Below are positions 21,184-31,433 of a DNA stretch of 64,000 nt, piece by piece. Within the stretch, counting starts at the first letter, position 1; every line of letters starts with the position of its first letter. A program made the translations under genes and the position numbers. Under the pieces are notes generated by a model. It saw only the letters and a list, made by a program, of their open reading frames with translations. It did no database searches and was not told the origin of the DNA. The DNA is from Anthostomella pinea (taxonomy: Eukaryota; Ascomycota; Sordariomycetes; Xylariales; Xylariaceae): assembly GCA_963556695.1 (NCBI GenBank), contig CAUWAG010000020.1:4464001-4528000 (forward strand), given 5' to 3'.

Positions 21184-23510
21184 TCATCAGCATTAAAATC
21201 TCTGGCTATGACACAGCCAAAGGATGGAGTCCATACTTCCAGAATGTCATCCACTTTCTACAGGTTGTTGCATGGTCGGTAGACGCTGGTAAATGTAATG
21301 CCTTGTACCTTGACCCAAGTGATGTCTTGTGTAGCGTAAGGCCGAAATTGATCCACTTGAAGATATTTTCTCACATAGATGAGAGATCTGGGCCGTGTAC
21401 TATCGCTGTACCAAGAATCAATTAGAGAATATATATCATAATTTAGGTGTGTCTTTACTCTCATTCTTCTGCCTGGTGGTATGCTGACCTAGGGCTCTTA
21501 CATCAAAATGATGTCTGCTTGCTCTCTTTTGTAGTCAGTCAGATTAATGACTAACTCTGTAGGGCCTGCACTCTTTTGTTCTCCTGCCGCATTCATGGAA
21601 TGGATGACCAGGTGCCTGTGTCGATATGTTTCGTTTGATATACCTAGCATTGATAGACAATAATAGTGTCGGCATCTCTGGGATGAGCTGTATTTGTTGT
21701 GTCAATTTGCATTATAGTGTCTTTGTTATTATTGTTATGCATTGACCTGGCTTGGTTTCTGCCTGTTTCATTGAAGGCCCTGGATCTGGTTCTTTCTCTG
21801 GACAGCCTTATTTCCTGGATTTGTTCCTATGTGTACTTGTGGATGATACCTTTCACGACCTTAGGGTGTGCAGGGCATTTGTTGAAGTCGGCAGCATGAG
21901 ACCCCTTGCAATTGACACACTTTGGGATTGGTTTTTCGCACCCCCCCTGGTGTATTGTGCTGGCGCAACGTGCACATATTTGTTTTTCACATCGGTAGTT
22001 TCTATCATGGTATCTGAAGCAGCTCGCACACTGGTGAACCTTGGGAGAGTATTGAATGTGCCTTGAGATCATTAAGTGAGCAAAAAGCGTGAATGGTTTC
22101 TTTGCTGCAATGGGCAGAGAGATCACTCATGTGGTCTCTGGATCTGAATCAACCATGTTTCTTGAGAATATACACCTTAAAGGTCTGTCGCCTGTTTAGG
22201 CTTCAACCTCATCAGTGACAGCAGTGTCGGTAATATCGATTGTAAACCCTTCTGCACTAATGACCTTTCTTGGGCATCCATCGACCTTGTAATGATGCCA
22301 GACTGTGTGGGGTCTCAATCTTTTGTGCCTTAAGAATGTCAGCAATCTCTTCTTAGAAAGGCCAGGAACTTAGTCTGAGTTGGCTTGTCCCTTGGGTGTA
22401 AGGTAAACCCGGAGGGGCACCGCGTCACCTCTCTAAGCTCCTAGGGATAGAGCTTAAGTCTTTTGTTCAGTGTAGACTTTATCCCATAAGGCTCTAAGTG
22501 GCTATTGTCCATGCGGACAAAGACCCAGAGATCATCCTGTTTCTTCTTCAGTTGGTTGGTAGTAGTAAGGGCGCCAGGCTGTGTTTTCTTTATGGTGGTG
22601 TTGACTATCAGTGGATATTGTCAGTGATTAGAAGAGACAACTTGGGCAAAAGTCATGGTGGGCTTCTCCATCACCATCCCCCCAGAAGTGGCCTTCCTTA
22701 TGATTGAATCTCGGGTTTCTAGCCATTTGTTCAGGCATTTAGAAAAGTAGGCGCTGAACTCCTTGGCATGTGAGTATAATTTGGTTCCGGCTTTCTTAAG
22801 TGTCTTGTCAACTGCTGCAGCACACTCCTGGAACATTGTTATTCTGGCTTTATAAAGGTGCCTGTCTTTATTCAATATCTTGTCAACTTAGTCCTGGCAC
22901 TCTGGGGAAGAGGCTTTATTCCCAGTATCACATTTAATGGCTTGGTCTATAGAGATTTCGTTCAATTGAGGTCATTTTATTCCAGTGGTGCTGCCGTCAT
23001 TGATATTTCAGGATTTTCCTTTTAGAAGGGAAACAACGGTGAAGTCAGCCTTGGAGACCTGTGACGGGCTGCTACTGATGTCGTCAAGCAGCGCCTGGCG
23101 GAGCCTGCTTGGAGTTGCCGGGCCGTACGTCTTTTTAGGGGCCGTGGATTTGAGTACGCTGCTGGTAGTCGTCTTTGGAACGGCCACACGGGCGTGTTTG
23201 GTGGCCCGTCGTGGAAGGATGCCATCCGGCTTGTGAAAAAATTTCTCTTGTGTATCATAAGTCTTGGTTAGGATGATCTGTATTCTGGTTGGTGCTTGGT
23301 TAAGTTCGGATGGGAAGAGATTCCATCTGAGTGTGACGGTCTGACCTCCTGTACGTCTGTCAGCCCATCAATGTGGTCAGTGCGCTGTATCAGGTGACCT
23401 GGCGCACAGGACGTGTTGCCACAGCTGTACTAGATTGCGTAATTGTGGGGCGGGTTGAAGGATCAGATCCTTCTTCCCCTCCCCACCGAGAGATTCTTAC
23501 ACGTACGTAG
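21184..23510 (-). mobile_element. Second LINE copy, 3'-truncated and mutated
   Basis: Same orientation and family as the LINE at 15.6-21.2 kb, and directly abutting it. It starts abruptly at the equivalent of 19010 in the endonuclease and runs through ORF1 (knuckles CASCFRYHDRNYRC and CARCASTIHQGGC at about 22050-21880) into a longer 5' region. Most visible differences from the first copy are transitions (C/T, G/A), as expected for RIP. All of reverse transcriptase and RNase H is missing. The 5' limit is uncertain. Confidence 0.8.
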
Positions 23511-23947
23511 TGAAAGCAGGACTGTTACGTCCACTCTATATTTACGCTTCGTGACGCTGAGAAGTATTCAAATACCTAAATTATGGTGGATTGGTACCTG
23601 TCACCTTTGGCAGCCATCCTAGGTAACATTATTGTAGAACACCCTGGATGACAAGAGATCCGATAAGGTACTTGTGGCTGGATCCAGTGGCTGGGATCCA
23701 CACCCCGATCAGGTTTTATATAAAGATGTTATTTAGTTTTAAATTATTATATCCGTTTTAACTAGTACTATTAATTGCAGTTAATTAAATGGCTATTGCG
23801 ATCAAGTTTTATATAATAATGTTATATAATTTTAAATTATTACATTTACCGGCTACGTTTAATTAAGTAATTATTGTTCGCGTTTAAAAAAAGGAAAAAA
23901 AGAGACTTTTTAAAGTAAATAGCTACTACAATCAGGTTTTAGATAAA

Positions 23948-24134
23948 GATATATAAGTAATATCTGGAAGGTGGTAATAGTAATATAAACAAAGCAGCGT
24001 TATTATTTTAATAATGTCTTACTTACTGTTTATTTAATAATAAACCCCTTTTATATAAAGGGTCGGTGCCCAGGGCTTTAGTATTCGTGCTATTATATAT
24101 ATACTAACTATATATAAAGGTGGATTTTACTTAC
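23948..24134 (+). repeat. AT-rich direct repeat, copy 1
   Basis: About 190 bp shared with 28267-28459. Landmarks in order: a CTGGA-GGTAATA stretch, a TTATTTTAATAAT stretch, TAATAAACC, a short GC-richer GGCTTTA motif, and TATATATACTA. Both copies are in the same orientation, 4.3 kb apart. They could be termini of one decayed retroelement. Confidence 0.65.
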
Positions 24135-24385
24135 ATACCTTTAACTTAGCTTGGTTTAAAAGTTACATATAGGTTTTAAATCTTTTATTAGTTTTTTTAC
24201 CGACTTATTAAGCTTTAAAAAGCTGAAAATATATAAAAAAATCCGATTTTACGAGTGATATTATTACCTAACAAGGTAGGCGATGTATTAACTGTTATAG
24301 CAGTATTTTTTACTACTAATTTTTCGTGGGTTAATTGTTTAAATAAGCTTGCTTTTTAACTTTTAATAAGCTTTAATAGCCTTAT

Positions 24386-24542
24386 TGTCATGGTCTGGTA
24401 CAGGTAGCCCATGTGGTGAGTCCTGGAGCCCAGACATGAGTACGTGTACCACCATTGAATGTCAAGCTGCCACGCTTGATATTCGACATCCTTTTGGGAG
24501 GAACAGCCGTGGCATGGTAGTTATGGTGAGCGTTCCGTTACA
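24386..24542. mobile_element. Short LTR-like element F, TSD CTTAT
   Basis: 157 bp, beginning TGTCATGG and ending CCGTTACA. It is flanked by identical pentamers CTTAT (24381-24385, 24543-24547). Normal base composition inside AT-rich DNA. TG...CA ends with a 5-bp duplication indicate retroviral-type integration. Confidence 0.75.
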
Positions 24543-25090
24543 CTTATAAGGCCTCAATCGTTTTTAAATAAAAAATAAGTGCTGTTAAAGCTTTATTACT
24601 TCTTTTTTTATAAAGTAATAATATATATAAAAGGTTGGAGTAAAGGGCTTAATTTTTATATATGTTTTTATTATTATAACGAGAGGATTTTTACTGTTAT
24701 ATGAACGTAAAAAAAAAGAAATGCCGTAAAGGCTTAAAAGGCTTTAAAGACCTTTTTTTTACTGTTTTATAACTTATAACTGCTATATTTTATATGTTTT
24801 ATAAAGGTTTTAACCTTATGTTCTTATCGTAATAATAAGAGATTTTGTAAACCGTGCCGCCGTTATTAAAGAGGGTTTTTGATGTTTTTATCGATAAAAA
24901 ACTTGGGATGTTTTTTAATTATTCAAACCAAGTTCTTTATACTCTTAACTTTATTAATAACAAGGGTTTTTTAATATACTAAAAAAATATTAGTATAATA
25001 CCTTCGTCAAGGTTATTATTTATTTGTTTAACTAGTTAAGTCGTAATGCTTCCATCGACTTAAAAGATTTTACTCGTTTTTTTATAAGCG

Positions 25091-25468
25091 TGTCGGATGT
25101 GGTGGTGGCTCAAAGTGTGTCAACAGGTGGTTTGTGCGATGTGGGTGGGATGGTTGCCCCATAGCTCCGTTACTGTTGAATACACGGATGTTGATTGATT
25201 CTATTGATTGTTCTGCTCTGCATGCAGAGATTGATCATCTGTCTTCTTGGTGGGTCAGATGCCCTGTGCGTCTCTGCCCCACTGGAGATCTTCCGGTTTC
25301 TATCTCTGGCTCACATTCAACATATTCGTGCTAGTATCTAACAGTTACCACCGCGGATAGACGCGCTGTAGCAGTATTTAGGTGTGAATCCGTCCGAACC
25401 AGGTAGACTTAGAACAACCAACGAACACGCACATATGAACCGAATATTCCATACAACAAATTCTCACA
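25091..25468. mobile_element. Short LTR-like element H, TSD AAGCG, contains nested element
   Basis: Begins TGTCGGATG and ends TTCTCACA, with AAGCG on both sides (25086-25090, 25469-25473). Without the nested insertion at 25174-25343 and its duplicated pentamer it is about 203 bp. Confidence 0.7.
25174..25343 (+). mobile_element. Nested short LTR-like element in H, TSD GTTAC
   Basis: 170 bp, beginning TGTTGAATACACGG and ending ATCTAACA. Flanked by GTTAC (25169-25173, 25344-25348). About 150 bp matches the element at 27527-27678 in opposite orientation. Confidence 0.75.
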
Positions 25469-26128
25469 AAGCGTAATTTAAACCTCGTATTAATAGCTGA
25501 TTGATATATATGGGTCTAATTTAATATTTTCTTTTTATTATAAGTTTGATAGTTATATAATAATCGCTTTTTATAATAATAATTCTATCTTTTATAAGCA
25601 ATCATGAAGGGCTTTTATTTTATTTAATACTTTCATTGTTAACTTAATAGCTTTTTATAAAGGTTTAAAATGTTTCTTAGTAAAAAAGACTAGAAATAAT
25701 GTTTTAATTATTAAACGAATAGCTGTTTATAAAGGCTTAATACGGTATAAACGTTATAATATAATTACCACGTACGTTATTAACGGATGTTTTATAAATC
25801 CGATCGCCGATTAATTTATCGTTTTTTACCTTTATTTATAAGTAATTAATTTGTACAAAAGGCTTTTTATAATAACATGTTTTATTAAAGCCGTTTTTAT
25901 TACTAGCGATGCTTTTTCAGCTCACGCTTTTTTCGAATAGTTATTAGGCGTTATAATTAACTAATACGAGCGGTTTTTTTTTTTTTTTTAAAGAGTGAAA
26001 TGCTTGTATTAATAACCTTTAACAAGCCTTTTAAGCTGTTTAACAACGCTTTTAAGCTTATTACGATTGTTTAAAAATAAAGTGCTCATTTTAAAGACTT
26101 TTAACAGGTTTTATTAAAGCTGTTATTG

Positions 26129-26330
26129 TTGGAACAGGCTTGAACGATCAATCATAATACTCGAGTATGGGGTCAAGGTCATGATGTTGCTAATGGTTGG
26201 ATTGAGAGGAATCTAGCTGGACTCGAAGGTCTGGCCAAGTGCCCTCTCAATCCACTATCTTATCTTATCTAATCATACATGTGGGTCCTGGTATAGATGG
26301 TTTGCAGTCTGGAATCGCATGGATCCAACA
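26129..26330 (-). mobile_element. Short LTR-like element D, TSD GTTAT
   Basis: 202 bp, beginning TGTTGGAAC and ending GGATCCAACA, with GTTAT on both sides (26124-26128, 26331-26335). On the minus strand it carries an ATTAGATAAG motif like that of elements A, B and C, so orientation is taken as minus. Confidence 0.75.
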
Positions 26331-26403
26331 GTTATTCATTTTACTAGCATTTTATACCTTGTTTATATTAGCGTATTTACGTCGGAAAAGGTTTTTTTTA
26401 AGC

Positions 26404-26613
26404 TGTCACGGCGAGCGTACTGAGGAGCTGGGACACGGCCGGCAGCAAGCAGCTATTACTCTATTGAAGAGAATATCAAGACTAGGGAGGAAAGGAAGAG
26501 AGAGAGATAGGTACAGCGGGAGGTTGCCCCTTTAAGGGGATCCTTTGGTCAGATTCTTCCCTTATTGGGAAGTATCAGCTTGTCATGTGGGAAGGTCTGT
26601 GCAGGCCGTCACA
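26404..26613 (+). mobile_element. Short LTR-like element E, TSD TAAGC
   Basis: 210 bp, beginning TGTCACGGCGAG and ending GGCCGTCACA, flanked by TAAGC (26399-26403, 26614-26618). It resembles element I2 at 27733-27938, sharing TGTCAC-GCGAG at the start, an AATATC-GA stretch and a GAAAGGAAG-AGAGAG stretch. Confidence 0.75.
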
Positions 26614-26846
26614 TAAGCCGGCAAAGATAAATGCTACGTATTAATTATCATAAGTGCCGTATAAACTTAAAGATAAGGTAAGATGTTTAAAGTAAAAAAA
26701 AATTATTAAAATAACCTTTATCCCGCTTTTTTAAGCCGTTTTTTATATTATTACGCGCTGTAAATAACTAGTATAAGCGCCGTAGATTTTTAAAAAGTGA
26801 AGTTTTTGTATTAACTAGGTAAATACTCGTTAAAATAACCTTTAAT

Positions 26847-27039
26847 TGTGGCGGTCCACCCACTTGGTCCCTGGTTAGGTGACCCACCAGGTCACGTGTA
26901 GATTAGATAAGGAAGAAACGGGACCACAACTTAAAGTGTGTGCTGCGCACACCACCTTGCTGGCTTCCTTTTCTTTCCTCATCTTGTTATTTTTGTAATC
27001 AATCCCAGATTGCAAAACAACGCCGCAGGCATTATGACA
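26847..27039 (+). mobile_element. Short LTR-like element A, TSD TTAAT
   Basis: 193 bp, beginning TGTGGCGG and ending ATTATGACA, flanked by TTAAT (26842-26846, 27040-27044). It shares GATTAGATAAG, CTTGTTATTTT and the 3' end ...TGACA with elements B and C. Confidence 0.78.
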
Positions 27040-27234
27040 TTAATACCCTTTTGAAGCCGATTTTAATACTAGTAATAATAACGCTTTTAAGCTTATTTTT
27101 AATTTTTTAAAGATAATGCGGTTTTAATAACGACCTTTAACAAGCTTTTAAAGCCGTTTTTTTGTAACGTTTTAAATAACGCTTTAAATAGCTTGTTTCT
27201 TAATTCGTTTATAAGGCCGTTTATTAAGCTTAAG

Positions 27235-27424
27235 TGTCACGAAGCCTGCGGCTGTGTGCTAGATACTGGTATTATATTCCGAAAATAACAAGGTAGGAGA
27301 GAAAAGGAACAGTTGTGTATACAGCCGAGGCTGCAGTACATATGGTTCAAATCTCCTTATCTAATCTATATGTGACCTGATGACTCAGCATTCAACCAGG
27401 TGGATACAGCTGTACACCGTTACA
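27235..27424 (-). mobile_element. Short LTR-like element B, TSD TTAAG
   Basis: 190 bp, beginning TGTCACGAAG and ending CCGTTACA, flanked by TTAAG (27230-27234, 27425-27429). Its reverse complement aligns with element C along its whole length, including GTGTACAGCTG, TATCCACCTGG, GATTAGATAAG and CTTGTTATTTT. Confidence 0.8.
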
Positions 27425-27526
27425 TTAAGCCGGTTCTCGCTTTTCCTTTCTTTTATAAAGCCGAAAAGCGACGTAATACTCGTGTTGTTAATTACTTTAA
27501 TAATCGTTATTGTGACCGTGTACAGC

Positions 27527-27678
27527 TGTTGAATGGGAGCCGGAGACAGATACCGGAAGATCTCCAGTGAGGCAGAGACGCACAGGGCATCTAACCCAGC
27601 AAGAAGACAGATGATCAATCTCTGCACGCAGAAGAAGAACACAATCAATAGAATCAATCAACATCCGTGTATTCAACA
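27527..27678 (-). mobile_element. Nested short element I1 in C, TSD ACAGC
   Basis: 152 bp, with inverted ends TGTTGAAT and ATTCAACA, flanked by ACAGC (27522-27526, 27679-27683). It is an inverted copy of most of 25174-25343 and lacks that element's last 20 bp or so. Confidence 0.78.
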
Positions 27679-27732
27679 ACAGCCGTATCCACCTGGATGG
27701 ATGGATGCTTAGTCATCAGGTCACATGTAGAT

Positions 27733-27938
27733 TGTCACAGCGAGTGGCACCTAAGACGAGACAAAGCAGACGACAAGGGGGTAACCTACTCTATAGACGA
27801 AAATATCGAAGATGAAGAAAGGAAGGAAAGAGAGCTAGATACAGGTGGGAGACAGAGCTATCTAGATGAACCCCTGGCCAGGGTGTGATATGGGGCGCAG
27901 TAGGTTGCGCTGTTGTGTGCCTTCACACTGCCCTCACA
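27733..27938 (+). mobile_element. Nested short element I2 in C, TSD TAGAT
   Basis: 206 bp, beginning TGTCACAGCGAG and ending CTGCCCTCACA, flanked by TAGAT (27728-27732, 27939-27943). Same family as element E. Confidence 0.78.
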
Positions 27939-28266
27939 TAGATTAGATAAGAAAAGACACCACCATATATGCTGCAGCCATTTGGGTGCACAAACACCTG
28001 GATTTCTTTTCTTCATCACCTTGTTATTTTAGGAATACAACAACAGATTCCAGCATAACGCCAAAGACATCGTGACAGTTATATTAACGCCTTACTTAGC
28101 GTGTTTAATAGCGCTTTAATAGCTCGGTTTTTTTAATTGAAGCTCGTTCGTTTTATTCTTTTTTATTTTAATAATGACGGGGTACTTTTAAAAAACGCTT
28201 TTTAAGTAAGATTCAAATAATATTATTAATTAAATGCTTATAATTTTAGCTTAAATGTATTAAAAA

Positions 28267-28459
28267 GATATTATTATATAAGTAAAACCTGGAGCGCGGT
28301 AATAATAATATAAATAAAGCAACGGTATTATTTTAATAATTATTTATTTATTATTCGTTTAATAATAAACCTCTTTTATATAAAAGGTTAAAGCCCGAGG
28401 CTTTAATATTTGTACTGTTATATATATACTAGTTATATATAAACGTATATTTTACTTAT
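28267..28459 (+). repeat. AT-rich direct repeat, copy 2
   Basis: Partner of 23948-24134, with the same order of landmarks and scattered transition differences. Confidence 0.65.
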
Positions 28460-28571
28460 AAAATACTATATATTTTCAAATCATTACGTTTTTTATAACT
28501 AGATAGTTTAATCGTGTCGATTTAATATGCCGAATTAAACAGCTATTATTATCGAGGTTTATATATAAATG

Positions 28572-28830
28572 TGTCAGATTATTGAAGGTTGACAAGTCGG
28601 TGATGTTGAGCGGTAGCTGCAATCGTTGCTGTCATATTCAGGCCTGTCACATTGTGTGGTAGCTACAGCTATTTGAATACATCTGGTCATGCTGGAGTAG
28701 ATGCTCCAGACCATCCTTTTCCAAGTCAGCGTACGAGTCAGGGTGCTAGTCATGGCAACCACCACGTGTCATATGACTAGTCAGATGACTAGTCAGCAGC
28801 ACACCGCAATGCAGTCCCCTGAATCCGACA
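28572..28830. mobile_element. Short LTR-like element G, TSD AAATG
   Basis: 259 bp, with near-inverted ends TGTCAGATT and AATCCGACA, flanked by AAATG (28567-28571, 28831-28835). Inside it, the palindromic TGACTAGTCA occurs twice in tandem near 28775. Confidence 0.75.
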
Positions 28831-28900
28831 AAATGCTATATAATTTCAATTTATTATTTCTTTAATAGCTAGGCTAACTATCTAGCTAGCTGGCTAAACC

Positions 28901-29825
28901 TAAGCCTAGTAGCTGCTATTTAATTATAAGTGTGGTTAAAAAGTAATATATAAATAAGGATTTTTTCTAATATGTAAATAGCAATATTCATTTTAATACA
29001 TTTGAATATAGACTAATAACCCAGCCGTCTGTGCCTTTAATAATCACCTACCAATATTCTCCGTACACATGTGGCGCATGAGATGTGTCAAACAGCGTGT
29101 ATTGTGGTTGATCTGGTTGATAACGTGTGTTCTGGTGATTCTGATTAGAGTGTTGTTGTTGTATCTGTGAAAATCCTTCTGTGGGCTAGGTGGCCTAAAA
29201 ATGCCCTATTGGCCTTGTTGGTGCACTGCCACCTCTCTGAACGCCACGGTGGCTTGTGCGCCATTCAACAGGATGTGCGGATAGAATTGTAAGGTCAGTG
29301 TACCGCAATCAGCGAGTCATGCGTTTTTGAAACCTAGACGGTACTTGCGTATAAGTCAAGGGCAATTCGACCTAAATTATCAGCTCTTCGCGGTCTTACT
29401 GTTGGATATCATACCAGGCTGAGGCTTTCGGGGCTGAATGCGCTAATGGGTTTAGCTTCAGGGCAGTCAGCCCATCCTCAGGCCACCAGGATCCTGGCGC
29501 CATTATCGTATGATTATCTGGTCACCCTGATGGCACACCTGTACATATGGGGGCTTCTCCCCCAGAGATCTTCTTCTCTTTCCTTTCAATACAGAACGGT
29601 TTGAAATCTCACACTTACATTCATCGACATAGACCTATGTTTTTTATGATATGGATTGTTGGACGGAACAGCTCCTTGACTTCCGAGTACCTATATCGAA
29701 TATATCTAGACCATACGAACAAGGCTCACTGGCCAGAGTAAATGTTTACTCAATTATTACTCGGCATCTGAGTCCGATCTGTCACAAATAGACCACTTCC
29801 CATCCTCATCACGCTTAAACTTCGT
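28901..29825. other. Intergenic right of the AT-rich block
   Basis: Composition returns to normal at about 29.05 kb. No gene is recognised. A GGGGG-CTTCT-CCCCC hairpin lies near 29550. Possibly more decayed repeat sequence. Confidence 0.4.
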
Positions 29826-30185
29826 CTACGGACACACCGCCTTCCAAATCACCCAGTTCGGATCCCAGTCTGTGCACTTATTGTTGTCCAGCGCGACCAA
29901 GTTCCCTATGCGATCGGAGAGATAGAGCTGGCAGCCGCCCTGTTTCACCCCGGTCACCTTCACAGCCTGCCATTTCCCTAAAGTCTCCCACTTCACGGCG
30001 CGGTCGTAGGACGATTCGCTGCTGCGCTCGCTCCAGAAGTTGTACTCGCTACTGCACTTGTCTAGGGGCGGGCGGTTGGTGAGGGGGTAGTTGCCGTAGG
30101 CCTTGAAATGCCAAGAGTGTGCGTCAACCGTGGCCGTCATCGCTGCGAGTACAACGGCCGTCAAAGCCGGGATCGTGAGGTGCAT
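29826..30185 (-). CDS. Small secreted protein, effector-like
   Basis: A 119-residue protein from the ATG at 30185. A longer in-frame start exists upstream, but this one places a clean signal peptide (MHLTIPALTAVVLAAMTATV) at the N-terminus. The mature part is about 97 residues, rich in W and charged residues, with four cysteines: LDKCSSEYNFW, GGCQLYLSD, NNKCTDWDPNW and AVCP at the end. No family is recognised. A broken relative lies at 31994-32196. Its position beside a repeat-rich AT block is typical of fungal effector candidates, but that role is inferred. Confidence 0.6.
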   Translation of the reverse strand: MHLTIPALTAVVLAAMTATVDAHSWHFKAYGNYPLTNRPPLDKCSSEYNFWSERSSESSYDRAVKWETLGKWQAVKVTGVKQGGCQLYLSDRIGNLVALDNNKCTDWDPNWVIWKAVCP

Positions 30186-30859
30186 GATGGTGGCCGTTAT
30201 ACTGCTGTTTTTGTTTTTGTCGTTGTCCTCGTTGTGGTTACCGCGGGAGGATGACGGAATAAGCAGGCTATGGGAGAGACGTAGAAGGCTGCCTCTGCTT
30301 CTAATCACAGCGAGCAAGGTGCAGTGAAAGTGTTGTTCATGCGGTCGAGTATAAGAGAGGTAAAGGCAGTCTGTGAATAAGGCAACTTGTAGGTATCGGT
30401 AAGTCGACTCTAAAGGACACTGGTCTTCCTCCCGTAGCCAAGAAGATGGGAAGTTACTTATACTTACTCACTTTGCCACCGCCGCCTCGGCCCGCCATGC
30501 TTATTACTCCTTACCATTACTTGCATTATCACGACCACGGCTGACTCACTCCTGTGAGGCGACGCTCCTCCCAGTGACTTACCCAGGTGGTGACCGAGGG
30601 CACCCACTGCTCCCGCGTCGGAGGAGCCGCATCTACTGTACCATCATCGTGCAGATGTCCAGGCAGCAGGATGGTAATCCTGGATATCAGCTTAGGTACA
30701 GGTAGGGCTAGATTCTAAGGGACTATACATACTCTTATACAATCGCCACTATCTACCTACCAGCTAGCATCGTAACCAATTATATTCTTTGCTGCCATTG
30801 ACGTGTATCATTACCTTCCTACCAAGATAGGAAGGGTACGGATGGCGCTACTGGTTACT
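30186..30859. other. Intergenic upstream of secreted protein gene
   Basis: Contains the promoter of the minus-strand secreted protein gene. No other gene is seen. The last bases lead into the SINE target duplication. Confidence 0.4.
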
Positions 30860-30874
30860 ATCCTGGCAGCCTGG
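30860..30874 (+). repeat. SINE target-site duplication, left
   Basis: The 15-mer ATCCTGGCAGCCTGG, identical to 31434-31448. Confidence 0.92.
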
Positions 30875-30968
30875 GCCGTATGGCGCAATGGTCAAATGCG
30901 CCTGGTTGTGTTCTCGTTTGTGCGGTGGGCGACGAGAACAAGTGGGTTCGAATCCTGCTATGGCCCCC
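30874..30968 (+). ncRNA. tRNA-like Pol III promoter head of SINE
   Basis: Acceptor-like ends GGCCGTA and TATGGCC pair over 7 bp. The D-arm GCGC/GCGC and T-arm GTGGG-TTCGAAT-CCTGC are present. An extended TTCTCGT/ACGAGAA hairpin replaces a normal anticodon arm, with a few extra bases before it. The parental tRNA cannot be named with confidence; the loop contains TTGTG, so His or Thr are possible. Confidence 0.65.
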
Positions 30969-31433
30969 TTCTGACCCGGCTTATACGAGTCGACAACCAG
31001 CACACGACAGTGGAGAGGCCCCTTATCGCAGAGCCCGATAGCCAAGCAGCTTTTCTCCATAATACCCACTCCTGCGAGGTTTTTCCCCTTGTGGGTTTCC
31101 CTCACCAGCAGATAATAAATACCTGCTTTATCCACCAATACGACATATATCAAACGGCTACTGGAACGATATGTACACCAGAGGACTGAGGTCCACTGGG
31201 TCGCTTTGTCACTGGACAGGAGGGTTTTCTGACGGAATCGTGCTTGGATATTGACTAAAACCATCTGGTCACTTCAGGTTGGTACCGCTACAGCGAGGAT
31301 GGGCTCGTACGCGGATCTGAATGTATCTAGACTGACACCTTTACAACCTTGCGATGCAATGGCTCTGGGAGGCGTGGTTTGCCCTATGGAGGGACTGCAC
31401 CCACGATAAATACAATCAATCAATCAATCAATC
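30875..31433 (+). mobile_element. tRNA-derived SINE with LINE-like tail
   Basis: About 559 bp between perfect 15-bp duplications. The 5' head is tRNA-like with a good A box (TGGCGCAATGG, from 30881) and a perfect B box (GGTTCGAATCC, from 30945). The 3' end carries a (CAAT)n tail at about 31414-31433. The last 180 bp or so before the tail match the 3' end of the LINE at 15.6-15.8 kb, including GGCTCTGGGAGGCGTGGTTT. Base composition is normal, and the exact duplications suggest recent insertion. It encodes no protein and depends on LINE machinery. Confidence 0.88.

Larger units (their letters stand above)
27511..28077 (+). mobile_element. Short LTR-like element C, TSD GTTAT, carries two nested elements
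   Basis: Begins TGTGACCGTG and ends CATCGTGACA, flanked by GTTAT (27506-27510, 28078-28082). Removing nested elements I1 and I2 with one copy of each duplicated pentamer leaves about 199 bp. The remainder aligns with element B. Confidence 0.8.
23511..28900. repeat. AT-rich RIP-type block with GC-normal islands
   Basis: Long stretches are almost pure A/T with many TTAATA/TATAAA words and no genes (about 23.7-24.4, 24.55-25.1, 25.5-26.1, 26.65-26.85, 27.05-27.2 and 28.1-28.55 kb). This is the usual result of heavy repeat-induced point mutation on old retroelements. Between them lie sharply bounded islands of normal composition, listed separately as short TG...CA elements. The identity of the original repeat can no longer be read. 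Confidence 0.8.

Noticed and set aside
15583..23510. LINE copy 1 inserted into LINE copy 2
   Set aside because: The left flank of copy 1 does not continue the copy 2 sequence, so a simple nested insertion is not supported.
26282..26330. Second tRNA-like stretch (TATAGATGGTTTGCA) similar to 5680-5695
   Set aside because: It lies inside short element D, which has its own termini and target duplication, and there is no B box. The similarity is probably chance.
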